Source: Lycium barbarum (lineage: Eukaryota > Streptophyta > Magnoliopsida > Solanales > Solanaceae). Taken from it: DNA of 64,000 bases. Shown piece by piece: positions 35,316-48,831 of this stretch; positions within the stretch are counted from its first letter, which is position 1; every line of letters begins with the position of its first letter. The translations under genes and the position numbers were made by a program. The stretch lies in contig NC_083342.1 of NCBI RefSeq assembly GCF_019175385.1, positions 115,196,376 through 115,260,375 of the forward strand, read 5' to 3'. A model generated the notes under the pieces. It was not told where the DNA came from. It saw only the letters and a list, made by a program, of their open reading frames with translations, and did not search any database.

Positions 35316-35440
35316 CAATTGACGAAATTATATCAGCCCTAACGCGTCAAAATGCGTGAAAGTTTTGGGGTTAAGCGTGCTCAAGCCAGAGCAATTCTGG
35401 GATGGGTGACCCCCTGGGAAGTAATGCAAAATGTTGCACA
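35316..35440 (+). pseudogene. 5S rRNA-derived sequence inside the LTR element
   Basis: The stretch follows plant 5S rRNA along its whole length. The 5' half is diverged (ATTATATCAGCCCTAACGC against the usual ATCATACCAGCACTAATGC). The internal promoter half is strong: GTTAAGCGTGCT (A box), GGGATGG (intermediate element), GGGTGACCCCCTGGGAAGT (C box, one change), then TGTTGCA. It lies in the same orientation as the element. No T4 terminator follows closely. Known plant precedent is Cassandra, where 5S sequence sits in the LTR; here it is internal. A 5S-headed SINE nested in the element is an alternative. Confidence 0.82.
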
Positions 35441-35885
35441 AGTGTAAGTATGATAGATATAAATGAAAATTTGGGGTAATCTAAAGGAAAAGAGAATGTA
35501 TGGAGTAATTAGTGCCCTTACAGGGGTCGCGCAGAACGAGACAGACTAAATGGGCAAAAAGAAAAGGTGCAATACCGCTCGGGAAATTGAGCAGATTTGA
35601 ATAACAGTCAGAGACGTTCGCCAGTAAGATACTAGTAAATATATCTGTATGTGTGTGTGTATAATTTTCGTTTGGTGCCCATATGGATCAAGAGCCGAGT
35701 CCCGGCAACTAAGGTTGTGATAGATGAAGAATAGTAGGAAAGGTGAAAAATAAGAAGTGTGAATAAGGGGAAATCTCCGAAAGAGTCGATAAGCGACACG
35801 CAAGACGATTTGTATGATAACTTGGCAAACAAGTTCACCAATAAGGAATTTTTTTTTATAAATCACTGGAGCCTTAATAGGAGTG

Positions 35886-36205
35886 ATCTGACTCTAATTC
35901 GGATTCTATCTGTTATACTTCTGCACTTCCGATTCTGATAAGGCTCTGCCTATTACGCCTCTATACGTCTGATCTTGATCACACGTCTGTCTCATACATC
36001 TCCGTATGTCTGATTCTAATTACGACTCTGTATGATACATTTCTGTACGTCTGATTCCGATTTCGAATCTGTCTGATACCTTTCCGTACGTCTGACTCCG
36101 ATCTCAGATTTATCTGACATACTTCCATACATCTGGCTTCGATTATGAATCTGTCCGATATGCTTTTGTGCGTCTGGCTCTAGTTATGAACCTGTTTGAT
36201 GTAAC
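35886..36205 (+). repeat. degenerate tandem repeat, about 42-bp unit, ~7 copies
   Basis: Repeated pattern around TACGTCTGATTCCGATT and ATCTGTCTGATAC, pyrimidine-rich on the plus strand, between the 5S-like stretch and the polypurine tract. Copies differ at many positions. Noncoding. Confidence 0.7.
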
Positions 36206-36368
36206 GTGAAATTATGATAACGTTGTAAGGAACCGAGAAGTGTGACAAGAGGTGAAAGATGTTGATGGCAATCGTAACGTTGAAAGGAATTTTGAAGGAA
36301 AGAAAGGAACCTCCCCGAAGTGTCACGAGACCCCCTAAGGTCAATCGAACATTCGAGGACGAATGTTC

Positions 36369-36383
36369 TAAAGGGGGGGAGAA
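36369..36383 (+). promoter_or_regulatory. polypurine tract
   Basis: TAAAGGGGGGGAGAA immediately before the 3' LTR, the expected plus-strand priming site. Confidence 0.88.
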
Positions 36384-39370
36384 TGTTATATCCTGCATTT
36401 TCGAACGTCGAATTATTTGTAAGCTGAGGTGGGGCCCACACATCAATATTTTTTTTGGGACATGTGAAAAGTTATATGAATCGTATATGTAAAGTTAAAC
36501 ACAACCCGTGAAGGGCCCTGGGGCCAAATCAAAGTGGAAGCCCTCCAAACGAATATTTTTAAGAAAACGTTTTCGGATGACCTGACTTGTAGGGTCAAAA
36601 CCGGCATTATAAGTTTGGAATTTGGGAAACGCCCAGAAATAAAAGTTGTAGATAATTGAAATAGCTTTCCAACGGTAGGTCGTGAGCTCCCAGGCGACGT
36701 CGGTACAACGAGATATGGACATTCTAAGGCGGAAAGGTCAAGCTGGGCAGTGAAATGGGCCCAACCCGATTCCAATCCGGGTCAGGCCCATTTCCTTATT
36801 ATTTAAGGGAGTTTTCAGCCCCCTCCTCCACATTTCAGATCAGAAAATTCCATTAGAGAGAGAGAGAAAACTTCAAGGCTAAGAAGGTCATTTTGATCAA
36901 AATCCGAGCTCCGAATCCCGAAGCTCATGAAGAGAAAAACGTTGTACGTTGCATTGCCTTCAATTTGAGATAAATATTGGTCTTGGGGGATGAAATTTTC
37001 GTGGTGGATCTTCTGATAAGGTATTTATAAAATTCCTTTTATGTTATTAAAGTGTTTATTTAGAGTTTTAACGAATTAGAACGGAGAAAACAGCATTATA
37101 AACTCGTTTGTTGTTTTGTTGAAATTTATGGGTGAGGGGCTGTTTTAATTGAAATTGATGGACTGATTTGAATTAATATTTTGGTTGTTTTAATCATGGA
37201 TTATGTGAGGAGAGTGAAGGAACTTAATGGTTATTAAGTTGTTGTAGGAAAACATACAACTTTGTTATGGTTTATGTAAAAATGGAAATGAAAGTATCAA
37301 GAGGAAAATTATGATTATTGTGGATGAATTTGGAAGATGGAAATGTATAATGAACTTGTATGTTGAAGATTAGGAAAAATTGGAAAAGTAGTAGCTTAAT
37401 GGAAAGTTTGAATGTTCGCATACCTTATGAATATTGGGTGAAAATGGTATGGATGCTTCCGATGTATGTTGTAATGAATTTGGTGGGTGATGAATATCAA
37501 AATAACAAGTTTGGTTTGGAAATGTAAGTTTGAAACGAAAGATGTGTCGTTATGCCGAAACGATGGCTAGTGATGCCATAGTGTGTGTTTTAATGTCTGT
37601 TGTTGTTTTTGCTGTTGTTCTGGGTTGTTGTGTAGTGAATTGAGCCGAGCTAAGTCTCGGGGATGTCTTATATACAGAGGAAATGCTGCCGAAATTTCGG
37701 TAGGCAAACATGTGTTAAGTTGGATTATTGAAAAGTTTGAAACTAACAAATAGTAAACTTGACCATTTCTAGATTTTGGATGAAATTGAAGTCGACGCCA
37801 AGCGAGCGTAAGGCGCTATCGAGGTATGTGAAGCACTTCCCTTTGTTCCTAGACATGTTCTGGATGTGATAGGCTCGACCGCGAGCCTTAAGTACGACTC
37901 CGTTCCCCGGAATTCGAGACGGAAAACCGCTCCAATTCCTTCAATCCAATTGAAGCTATTTTCTTACAATTGCCTTTAAAATGAATTTTTGTATGAAACT
38001 TCCCTAAACGGAGTCGGAACACTTCCAACGATTACGGATGACCTCATAAGGTCTATTAGCGATAATTTACATATGTTGCCTCGAGTTGGTCCGAGGCGGG
38101 CCCACAAGGCCCGATATCTTCTGTAATACTTTAAATACCTCCATTCTGTCCGATTTTCTCAGAAAACAATTGAACTATTATTTTGATTATGATACAACTA
38201 TTTTTTATGAAATTCTTACAAAATGACTTCTGAACATCTGAGAATTCGATTCTGATAATGATCTGTCGTGCCTTCCCAAGTAGGATGTAGGCGCGTACTA
38301 TGCATACTATCTGGATACTCTGATTTTGGCTCGCCATTTGGCACCCTTCAGTCTGATCGAGTCTGTATGTGAGTCTGTATGTATGTGGTTTCTCATGGAT
38401 CTGTTCGTGGCTGTCTCAATGCATTCCTTCACTGCGTCCCGGGCCAGGTTCTGTTATCGTGCATATTTCTCTGCATTGTTCACCGCGTCCCTCGGCGTAC
38501 GGGCCGGGATCTGTATGTCTGTATGATACTATGATCTGTGTATGGGGATGGCGGCCAGGATGGCATATGATCTGATCTGATTCTGTCTGTCCACCGCGTC
38601 CCGTACTAAGAGGGCCGGGTTCTGTTTACCGCGCCCCCAGACAGGGCCGGGATCTGTATGTCTGTATGCATGTGTCATCAGTATGTATATAAGCACATGC
38701 CTCTGTATGATTCTGTATGGTTCAATATGACTCTGCACTACTCTGCATGCATAATTCTGTCTGTCCGTCTGAATTACGACTATGTCTGTATGTCCGTATG
38801 GATTCTGATTCTGTATGTCCGTTATATTTCTGTGATTCCGGTTCGGACTAAGGTTGTATCTGTTGTGTTTCTGCTTTACATACTCGGTACATTTTTCGTA
38901 CTGACCCCCGTTCTTCGGGGGCTGCGTTACATGCCCGCAGGTACAGGCGCACTCGGTGACACGCCGCCAGTCTAGGGCACAGGTTCTGCTATCTTGAAGA
39001 GCTCCTTTTGATTCGGAGCATGTACTTTGGTATATATATCTTCTGTTTTCCGTATGTTCTGTATGTATGGAAGTTCTGGGTACGGCGGGGCCCTGTCCCG
39101 TCATACGATTCTGTATGTCTGTAGAGGCCTGTAGATAGATGTGTGGGTTACGGGTTTCGTCTGTATATTAGCCTTATCGGCTTATCTGTAAATGTCTGCA
39201 TGTTTAGGTATATATATATATGTTTGCGCGCGTGCCGTATCTGTATCGGCTTACTTCTCTAATATCCGTTTGAAAAAAAAAAATCTGTACGAAACGAAAT
39301 TCGGTCAGGTAGGTATGTACGGGTACCCAGCTAGGGTGCCAGTCGCGGCCCACGGGGTTGGGTCGTGACA
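36384..39370 (+). repeat. 3' LTR
   Basis: Second copy of the 2,987-bp LTR, ending GGGTCGTGACA before TSD CTAGG. No difference from the 5' LTR was noticed; all open frames, which are chance, are identical at the same offset. Confidence 0.95.
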
Positions 39371-39375
39371 CTAGG

Positions 39376-40560
39376 TTTGAACGACAAAAGTCAAATTAAT
39401 TCTGATATCTTATAACTTTGTGTTCATGTTACTGTGCAGACAAGATTCAAGAAAACTGAATTGCTTTCTTTCTCCATAGAGGGGCTCTATATAAAGTTTT
39501 TTTTAATCTTTCTAGGTATCCATTGTTTATTTTCTATTTATTCTTCTTGGTGCCTCCTCTTCAGATTTGGTCATCTAATTAACATTATGCACGTCATAGA
39601 GTAGTACTATGCTCATTTGCTGTTTCAGCAATTTAGGAGAGAAATATTTTTATTGTCTGCTGCATTTTGTTATATTCTAATCTTAGGGGTTTTGTAGTAC
39701 ATGTATGGTGCATTGATTATCTGTTGTTTGGTATATTGAATAATTATAAGCAGAGAAGAAACGGTCAGAAGAAGCCAACGTCGAATAAATCTTCCCACAA
39801 AGAAGAAGGCGAAGGTTGTGAAGAAGCTCCACGTTCCTATTTTTGGACTACTATATGTTAATTTTCCATTAAGTGAACTTTCAAATAATATGTATGCTAA
39901 CTATGAGAGTCTAAATAATACCGATCTTTTACCTTTCAATAAAGAATATCGCAGTTTGTACTCTAAAGGTTAACTGAAAGTCGTTTCCTTAATTCGATAA
40001 CTACTGAAAATATATCAATTTATGGATGTTGATTGGTATGTAGGATACGTGGTTTTTGCAGGTTGAATCCTGAGGAAATATTGGTTGAAGCAGAATTCCT
40101 ACAAGCTTTCATTGTTATATTTGGAGGTTTGACTTTCATTGTCAAGTTCTTCTAGATGACATATTAATTTGTATACACTATCATCAAAAGTATAAAAGAT
40201 GAATGTATCGCTATTAATGTATTTTTACCGGTTGTAATATGCTAATATTCTATTTACCTATTAATTGTATATATATTCAAAGAGAAAGCCTGGCAGTCTA
40301 TACCTTACAACCATTTTAGTAATAGATGACCTCCAAGTAACTTTGATTTTCTGTAGTAAATTTGGAAAGCATATAGGAAATGACTTCAATTAGTCCCCAT
40401 ATCCTTTTGTGATGTATAATTCTAGGATCTAGATTTTGCAAACATATTTACGGCTTTTCTTGGTTTAAATGCTTTAAAAGTGAATTTTGTCTTTGGTATT
40501 TATTTGACTAACACACACATGATCTTTGTTGTGAAGAAAAATGATGAAATTTCCACGTTT
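39376..40560. other. Helitron-like interior, no gene recognised
   Basis: AT-rich sequence right of the LTR element. A Lys/Glu-rich open frame (39667-39861) has no recognisable domain. It could hold captured exon debris, but I cannot assign any. Confidence 0.4.
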
Positions 40561-40569
40561 TATGCAACA

Positions 40570-40920
40570 GTTACATTCATCGGCTACAGTGATCTGGTGA
40601 AATGTGCTTCCATCGAGGTACATGGAGAATGGAATTCTTAAGGATCATCTTATGGATCAGACGTTCCAAATTTGGATTGGACACAAAGGCATGAAATTTG
40701 CATAGGATCAACAAAAGTATTTGACTATCTTCATACTGGTTTTCATAAGGCAATTATCCACCGCTATGTCAAGTCGTTGAACATACTGCTTGACGAAAAT
40801 CTCTGGGCTAAAGTTTCTGATTTTGAATTATAAGAAATTGGTCCGGAAATTGATCAAACACATGTTAGTATTGCAGTGAAAGAAAGTTTCAGATATCTTT
40901 ATCTGGAGTATTTGAGAAGG
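40570..40920 (+). pseudogene. CrRLK1L (FERONIA-type) receptor-kinase fragment
   Basis: Conceptual translation with one frame change (near 40650) gives YMENGILK, then GSDVPNLDWTQRHEICIG, FDYLHTGFHKAIIHRYVKS, LNILLDENLWAKVSDFEL, a stop, then EIGPEIDQTHVSIAVKESF and a YLEYLRR ending. This is the kinase subdomain V-VIII region of the malectin-like CrRLK1L family. The HRD Asp is Tyr, the DFG Gly is Glu, and an in-frame stop follows, so it is dead. It ends against the AT repeat that begins a second Helitron-like left end. Probably captured or interrupted by these elements. Confidence 0.85.
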
Positions 40921-40925
40921 AAACA

Positions 40926-41000
40926 ATATATATATATATATATATATAGGCTGGGAATAGCACAGGATGAGTTGGCACCTCTCTAAGGCCTGGATTCCTA
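40926..41000 (+). repeat. AT microsatellite and second Helitron-like 5' end
   Basis: A (TA)n run at about 40930-40949 followed by GGCTGGGAATAGCACAGG and GAGTTGGCACC. This aligns with GCAGGGCATAGGCCCTG and GATGTGGCAGG at the Helitron start (30310). The expected TC start is not present, so it is decayed. Confidence 0.5.
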
Positions 41001-41499
41001 TTTATCTTTTTTGTGGTTTTTTTGCATTTTCCCTTAAATACTTCATTCTCCTTAATACACACCAAAGGTCAACAGTCATGACTAATTAAAGCCACTAACA
41101 GTCGTTTCAGTCCCCTAATCCGTCAATTGGAAAACCCAAAGACCTCTTTAACTTGCCTGCATTTCCAACACAACGACGAAGAAGAAACCAATGGTTTTGC
41201 AAGATGCAAGAGTTCTTTCCATTCTCTCTCGGTCAAAGCCGCTGCAAGAGGTTTCTCTCCACCGGTACGCAACTACTTTCATCCCCGTGTCCTAATCTAA
41301 TAGAATGAAATTTTTTCTCTTTAAACTTCTTTGTTCATCTTCTTCGAATAGTTATATACTCCATTGGTTGCGCCAAATAAGTGACTAATTTAGATTCACT
41401 TAGTTGATCTTGAATTTGGTAACTTCTACTTTTAATTCGATCAAGAACTAACAAGTGTATTACTTAGAATTCCTGGAATCTGATATTCTCACTTTGGGT

Positions 41500-41910
41500 T
41501 TCTCTTTTTTGTGTAGGGCAAATGACTTTGAAAAGTGGTTAATTTATGGAATAATTGCAGGTATCATAGGCATCTTTGTAACTGCGCTGCAAGTTTTTAC
41601 ACTTGAAGATTGGAGTTTACTTCCTCGGTCCAGTTGTTATATTATTAGCTTCTAAATTGCATTCATATGATCCAATGCAAGGTTCTGCAAATAATTTCCT
41701 GTTTTTTAAGTTTTTTATCCTTCTTTCTGCTCTTTTCTCTTTGCATAGTGTCAGTTTGTATTTTTGTATTGTTCAATGTTCTTATTTCGTTTTCTTGGTA
41801 GAAGGTTGAAATAAAATATAATGAAATGTTAACTGAACTTGGAATTGGATCTCCACGAGAAACAGTATATGATTTGGGAGTTAGTGTTCAAACTCCCAAA
41901 AAATAGGAGG
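41500..41910 (+). other. possible captured exons, unknown protein
   Basis: Three adjacent frames look protein-like. One has a hydrophobic stretch WLIYGIIAGIIGIFVTAL (near 41540-41590); one reads KIGVYFLGPVVILLASKLHS (near 41605); and KVEIKYNEMLTELGIGS (near 41806) runs to QTPKK and a stop at 41904. I do not recognise a family. Junctions with GTAGGGC and GCAAGG could be former splice sites. Low certainty. Confidence 0.3.
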
Positions 41911-43736
<1,826 letters not shown>

Positions 43737-44018
43737 GCGCGAAGCGCAGACAAATTTACTAGTTGTAGCTATTACAAAGAACAATCTTATCGGAAATTGG
43801 TGTGGGATGAAGTTAAAAGGACATCCTCCATTTTAGGGAAGAAAGAAACTTTTCCTTAGTAGTATTATTTTCTACTTCAGTCACAATTAGAAGTTTGTAA
43901 TTGTATGCAATTAATTGAAGTGGTATAACTTTTTCTTATGTAATTCGTCTAATATATCGAATATTCAGCTTGATAGTTTCCTCGTTTCTTAATATATTAC
44001 AACAAAACATAGTTTATA

Positions 44019-44269
44019 CTCCCTCCGTCTCAATTTAAGTATCTTTACTTAATTTCCTTTTTGGTTTATCTCAAAAAGAGTGTCTCTTTCTATATTGGAC
44101 TACACAAATATTTAATTTAAGACTTTTTGGTTTGTCTCAAAAAGAGTGTCTCTTTCTATATTGGACTACACAAATCTTTAATTTAAGACCACATGATTCA
44201 AAAGTCTCCTTTTGTTTGTTAAACTTCGCGTCAAGTCAAACTAAGACACTTAAAATAGGACAGAGGGAG
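44019..44269. mobile_element. Stowaway MITE
   Basis: 251 bp, ends CTCCCTCCGTCTCAATTTAAG and CTTAAAATAGGACAGAGGGAG, flanked by TA. It contains an internal direct repeat of about 68 bases (TTTGGTTT-TCTCAAAAAGAG-type unit twice). Confidence 0.85.
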
Positions 44270-44279
44270 TATGTAAATA

Positions 44280-45697
44280 GAAGCAATATAAGCAACATCA
44301 GTTATATATGATTTCAAATGCTTCAAATCTTAAAGTTGTGTTTGTGCTTAAGAAGATGTGGCCTCCTCTTTTTACGACCGCATACATATCAAAAAGTAAT
44401 TAAAGTAGTATTTTGTAGAATTGTCGTACCAAAATTCGGTTAAATATGTCCTCTTTAGAATTGCTCGTAGATCATCATCAATTTTATGATGCACGCCTTC
44501 AAAGAAGTAGTAGTTAATTGAGATATCAATAGAGATACTTCGTAGTGATTGTAATCGCTAGATTTAAATTGACGTATATAAATCACAATTGCACGTATAT
44601 ATAAGTGCCTTCTGTTTGATTCAAAATTATGATTTTGTTCATATATGTGAATTTAACAGAACATTACTTAAATAGTGTAAATGTAATCGTACGGAATATA
44701 ATTCGACAATTGTAAAAGGAAGAAAACAAAGGAAAAAAAAATCATAAAAAGATCTTCCCTTGTCATCATAAAATTACTCTATTATGTTCATCAGTATGAA
44801 ACTTACACGGTAACTAGTAAGAATAATAAAATTAAAAATCACCACTCAACTATAACAATAAAAGACAAAAAAAAAAAAAAAAAAAAAAAAAAAGATCACC
44901 ACCCAACTATCTAAGTTAACTGAAGCAAAGAAGATTAGAAGCTTAACTGAAAGTAGAAAAAAGCATCTTCTACACTAAAGCACGACCAGTGTGGCAGTGT
45001 TCCGACTTGAATCGTCAATCATGTCCCTCCGATAAATAATTCAAGAAGCAAGCATGAAAGGAATAGGAAAAGTTGGAGCACTAAATAATTGAGACAATTA
45101 AGTTTCTTATAATCCAATCGTCAAATCTCTCTTTAATAAAGCAAACAAAGAGTCCAAATTCACATGCATGGTGATAATGTCTTCCACATTTATCTTTCTT
45201 CCGATTCTTACTATTATTTTACTTCCTTTTTATTATTTTTGTTGAATGTGTACTTACATTTTTACATTGAATGCAAAATTGAACAACTAACTTTTGCAAG
45301 ATAGGTAAAATGTATAATGAATTACATTATGTTATTAGGTGCAAACATATAATAATTCCTATGTTACCTAAATATAATGAATATAACATTCTGGATTATT
45401 GTCTCTAAATTTTTTTACTATATATAAATAATAATAGCATTTCTTAGAAGAATATAATTTTTTGTTAAATTGATCAAATGAAATTTGTCCATTCTAAATT
45501 ATTCAAAGTAACTACTCAAATTCTCCATATTTTTGCAATAGATATTGGAAGGTTAAAGCACTTCCATGACACTGAATACATTGATTGCATTAAGTGCTAG
45601 GCTAAAACACCACATCAGTGTTTTATTATTTACCTCATTCATTTATAACCTCATCTTATTGGAAGGTAGATTTACTTTTTGCTACAAAAATATGATA
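44280..45697. other. noncoding between Stowaway and thioesterase B block
   Basis: AT-rich, with a poly(A) run at 44867-44893. No gene or defined repeat seen. Confidence 0.5.
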
Positions 45698-46179
45698 GTA
45701 ATGAACATTAGCAATTTTGTCTTTCACAAAAAGAGTTTCTTATGCTCCTTTATTTGTCTAGACTAGATCTCCTCTATTCCATTGAGGCTGTGTTCATCAG
45801 AAGAGACATTTAAGTTTTCCTGTAAAAATGGATGCCATAGTTGCATCGCTTATTTTTTAGTCAAAAAATTCTGTGTCATGTCCTTGTCATTTTTGCAGTA
45901 TAGGTAGTATTTAATACAGCACTCCAGTGAAAATGGAGTTTCATTGGACACACAGCTAATACAAGATTGATGTACATGACCTTTCACTTCATTCTCTTTC
46001 AATAAATCATAGTAGTTCAATTGTGTATTCGAGATGTAAGTATTGCTTTGGTGATTACAGATAAGAGTCTGAGTCTCACATTCATCTACTGATGCTAATC
46101 AATGATTTGCCATCATATATTAGCTGGCTCTGCTGAACGTGTTTAGCAAATGTATCGACCATTAGTGTTGAGTTTGAGT

Positions 46180-48200
46180 TCATAAACTTGCGACGGGCAT
46201 ATGATAGAATGTCGCATTAGAGGTGTAAACCAATTTCCCCGAGTCCTTGAGACGAAATTCAACTGCAACTACAGTTAGGTTCCTTCCACTCCGAATGACA
46301 GACCCATCTACTATCACCTCTGCCTAGAAAGGACACAAATACAAAAGGAAATAAATATAATTAGGCAAAGAGAGAAGAATGAAATTTCTTTTTATTTTTC
46401 ATATAGGTGAAGGAAGGGGGGAGGAGAGGTACACTATGATGTACATTTGCTCTGAACAAAATTGTTATACAATAAAATCTAGTGACATGAGGTAAGAAGA
46501 GCTTAAATGAAAGCTTTAATACTCACATTCCTTGGAGCAGCAGAGATATATGACATTCCCAATTCTCCAAGAAAGAGTTCCTTATCCTTTGCCACAACAG
46601 TTCTGGCACAGGCAATTGACACCCTCTCTGCGACAGCTCCAACTGCTCCTCCATGCATGCTACGATAAACATTCTACAATAACAAGGTTGCACACTCGGT
46701 CAGTACTCCAAAATTTTGGCACTCCATAAGTGCGCGTTGAAAGCACTGAGATGATATCTGATTGAAATTGGGGGAAGCATCACACAGAAGAGATATGAGT
46801 TTTGAGTAATCCCATTATTATTATTTTTTATCTTCACATTTTCTTTTTATTGTTCAGATCTTTATCCAAGAAAAAATGTCTTCATCAATCCTTATTACTC
46901 TCAAGCCCCACTTGAAGGTGAGCTGATCAGATGGCAAAGGAAGGAAGGAAGTACAAGACTAAAGCTGAGAGCAAGCCATCCAACTTAGGAAGGCAACCAG
47001 AAGAAGACGAAAGCACAAATCAAACAAAGCTGTTTTATTGTTTTGCAAAAGAACATTGGAATCTAATATTCCAAAAGAATCCATACGTCTGCAAATTCAA
47101 AGGGCTTACCCACGAAATCATCCTGGCTAGTACAGGTGTAAAAGGAGAATGGGCATATACCATACCCAGAATTTTTCCAAGGACTTTGAGTCTAATTCAA
47201 TCAAAAAGTCAGCTAATGAGGTGAGACGATCATATAAGATACAAAAGCAATATGGAACCGATACCCTTTATGCGCTCAGGATTTGTATTTGAAGCATGCA
47301 CAATATAATATTGCAAGCACTAATATGGGACTAATTTAACACCCTCTATCTTGAGCGTGGATAATATAACATGGGGGGTGCAGATGAGGGTACAACACTA
47401 GGTAAAGCGAGAATAAGAATGGGTCTTACTCAACCCAAAAACTAGCTAATCAGGTGGAGATTGATCAAAACCATATAAAAATGTAACAATCCATATCCTC
47501 GATCAATGTGAGACTCTAAACATTTCTGCTAAGAGGGTTCACACCTCGAACCTGTGATCTAGATGTCATCAAAAGAGCAACTCTACCGTTGCTCTATGGT
47601 TCGCCCTCACCTATATGTCTGCAATTGCGAAAAAAGAAAAGGAGTTCTATGTGCTGGTTCTGACATCTCAGAGATCCATTACACCCTCCAAAAAAAAAAG
47701 AAGCAGAGTGAAGCAACAAAGCAAATAACTTCCACACATGATGATCTTTCAATAGTTCAGCAAATCACATAAAGAAGTATGCTTAACTCCACCCTTTGAG
47801 AGCAGAAATCTCAACCCTTAATAATTTGCGAAATTCTTTACTCCACAGAAGTGGAAAGCTAGAAATTCAAAATGAACTTAACCCAAAAACAACAAAATTG
47901 AAGATCCCATCATCGGAAATGAACAAAGAATGAAACTTTAGAACTTTTTACCGAGATAGCAGGTTTGACAGATAGAATGCAGGTGACTTTGCCAGGGTGG
48001 ATACTGTGGACCTTGAGGCAACCGCGAGTAAGTTCAGAGAAGGAGTCCTTAGCATCATATTGGGGTGGAAACTTGGCCCTTTGGAGTCGCACACAGGTAA
48101 AGACAAGATCCACCAAAGTAGCTGCTTCCTCAGATAATTCCTTGGAGATGATTGTGTCTTTGGTGTAGAAACTCTTGGGTTTTGAACTCTCTTCCCCCAT
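46180..48200 (-). CDS. acyl-CoA thioesterase, hotdog fold, paralogue B
   Basis: Exons 47952-48200, 46527-46673, 46180-46323 (249/147/144 nt, phase 0), 179 aa, TGA stop. The N-terminus MGEESSKPKSFYTK differs little from A. Exon 2 gives NVYRSMHGGAVGAVAERVS with the HGG motif at 90-92 and Glu99 at the expected acid position, then VVAKDKELFLGELGMSY, where A has VGKDK. Exon 3 gives AEVIVDGSVIRSGRNLTVV and ends FYHMPVASL. Function as for the family: hydrolysis of a CoA thioester, substrate unknown. Compact introns (1,278 and 203 bp) make B the likely ancestral structure of the A/B pair. All splice sites are intact. Confidence 0.9.
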
Positions 48201-48471
48201 CTCTTTTGCCTCCTACCCTGCTGAATCTTGATAGAGATATATATGTATATAGATAACCTAAGAACTTTGATATCCAATCAACAAATTTCCAACCAATTTT
48301 AAACATCCAAGTGCATTGATTTAGTTCATTTCATCGACCCCTTTTTCGCCATAACCAACCTACGAGGGTAGTTGAGCTTCCCGGGACCACACTACGAGGG
48401 CCAACTCACCATCAAGTGTGTTTTTAATAAAAAGGAAGTCATAATTTAAGTCGGTAAATGAACAATATATA

Positions 48472-48831
48472 GAGCCCGTTTGGATTAGCCCGAAAAAAAT
48501 GGCTTTTAAGCATACTTTTAAGTGCTAAAAGTCATTTTATAAATAAACAGTTACGTATTTAAATAAAAGTACTTAAACTATTTTTAGAAGTAAGGTTAGT
48601 ATTGAAATTAACAAAAAATATAACGGATAAAAAGGTAAAGTTATTGGTTAAACCAAAATGACTTTTAAACTAAAAAAATAAGTTGAGGTTGAGCAACTTC
48701 TTATTTTTAGCTTAGTTTAAACACTTTTTAACTTAATTTAAGTCATTTTCTATTTTTGTCAAACACTAAAATAAGTTAAAAATGGCTTATACGTTAGTGT
48801 GACCAACTTATAAGCCAATCTAAATGGGTTC
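48472..48831. mobile_element. MITE with GAGCCCGTTTGGAT ends
   Basis: 360 bp, ends GAGCCCGTTTGGATTAGCC and GCCAATCTAAATGGGTTC, with 3-bp flanking ATA. Same end type as the 241-bp element at 29860-30100 but at a different site. The A block lacks it near 29095, so it inserted after the duplication, 270 bp upstream of thioesterase B. Confidence 0.75.

Larger units (their letters stand above)
31424..39370 (+). mobile_element. complete non-autonomous LTR retrotransposon, 7,947 bp
   Basis: 5' LTR 31424-34410, internal 34411-36383, 3' LTR 36384-39370, TSD CTAGG (31419-31423, 39371-39375). The LTRs are 2,987 bp each, and every stretch I compared is identical, so insertion was recent. The internal region is only 1,973 bp. 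It starts with an iMet primer-binding site, ends with a G-rich polypurine tract, and has no gag, protease, RT or integrase. It must have moved with proteins from a relative. The bases before the PPT (CATTCGAGGACGAATGTTC) resemble the end of Tekay/Del-type Ty3 elements, which is inference. The interior carries a 5S rRNA-like stretch and a degenerate 42-bp repeat. Confidence 0.93.

Noticed and set aside
46931..47224. 97-aa plus-strand frame in thioesterase B intron 1
   Set aside because: The duplicated intron of A breaks the frame, and it has no recognised domain. Likely chance.
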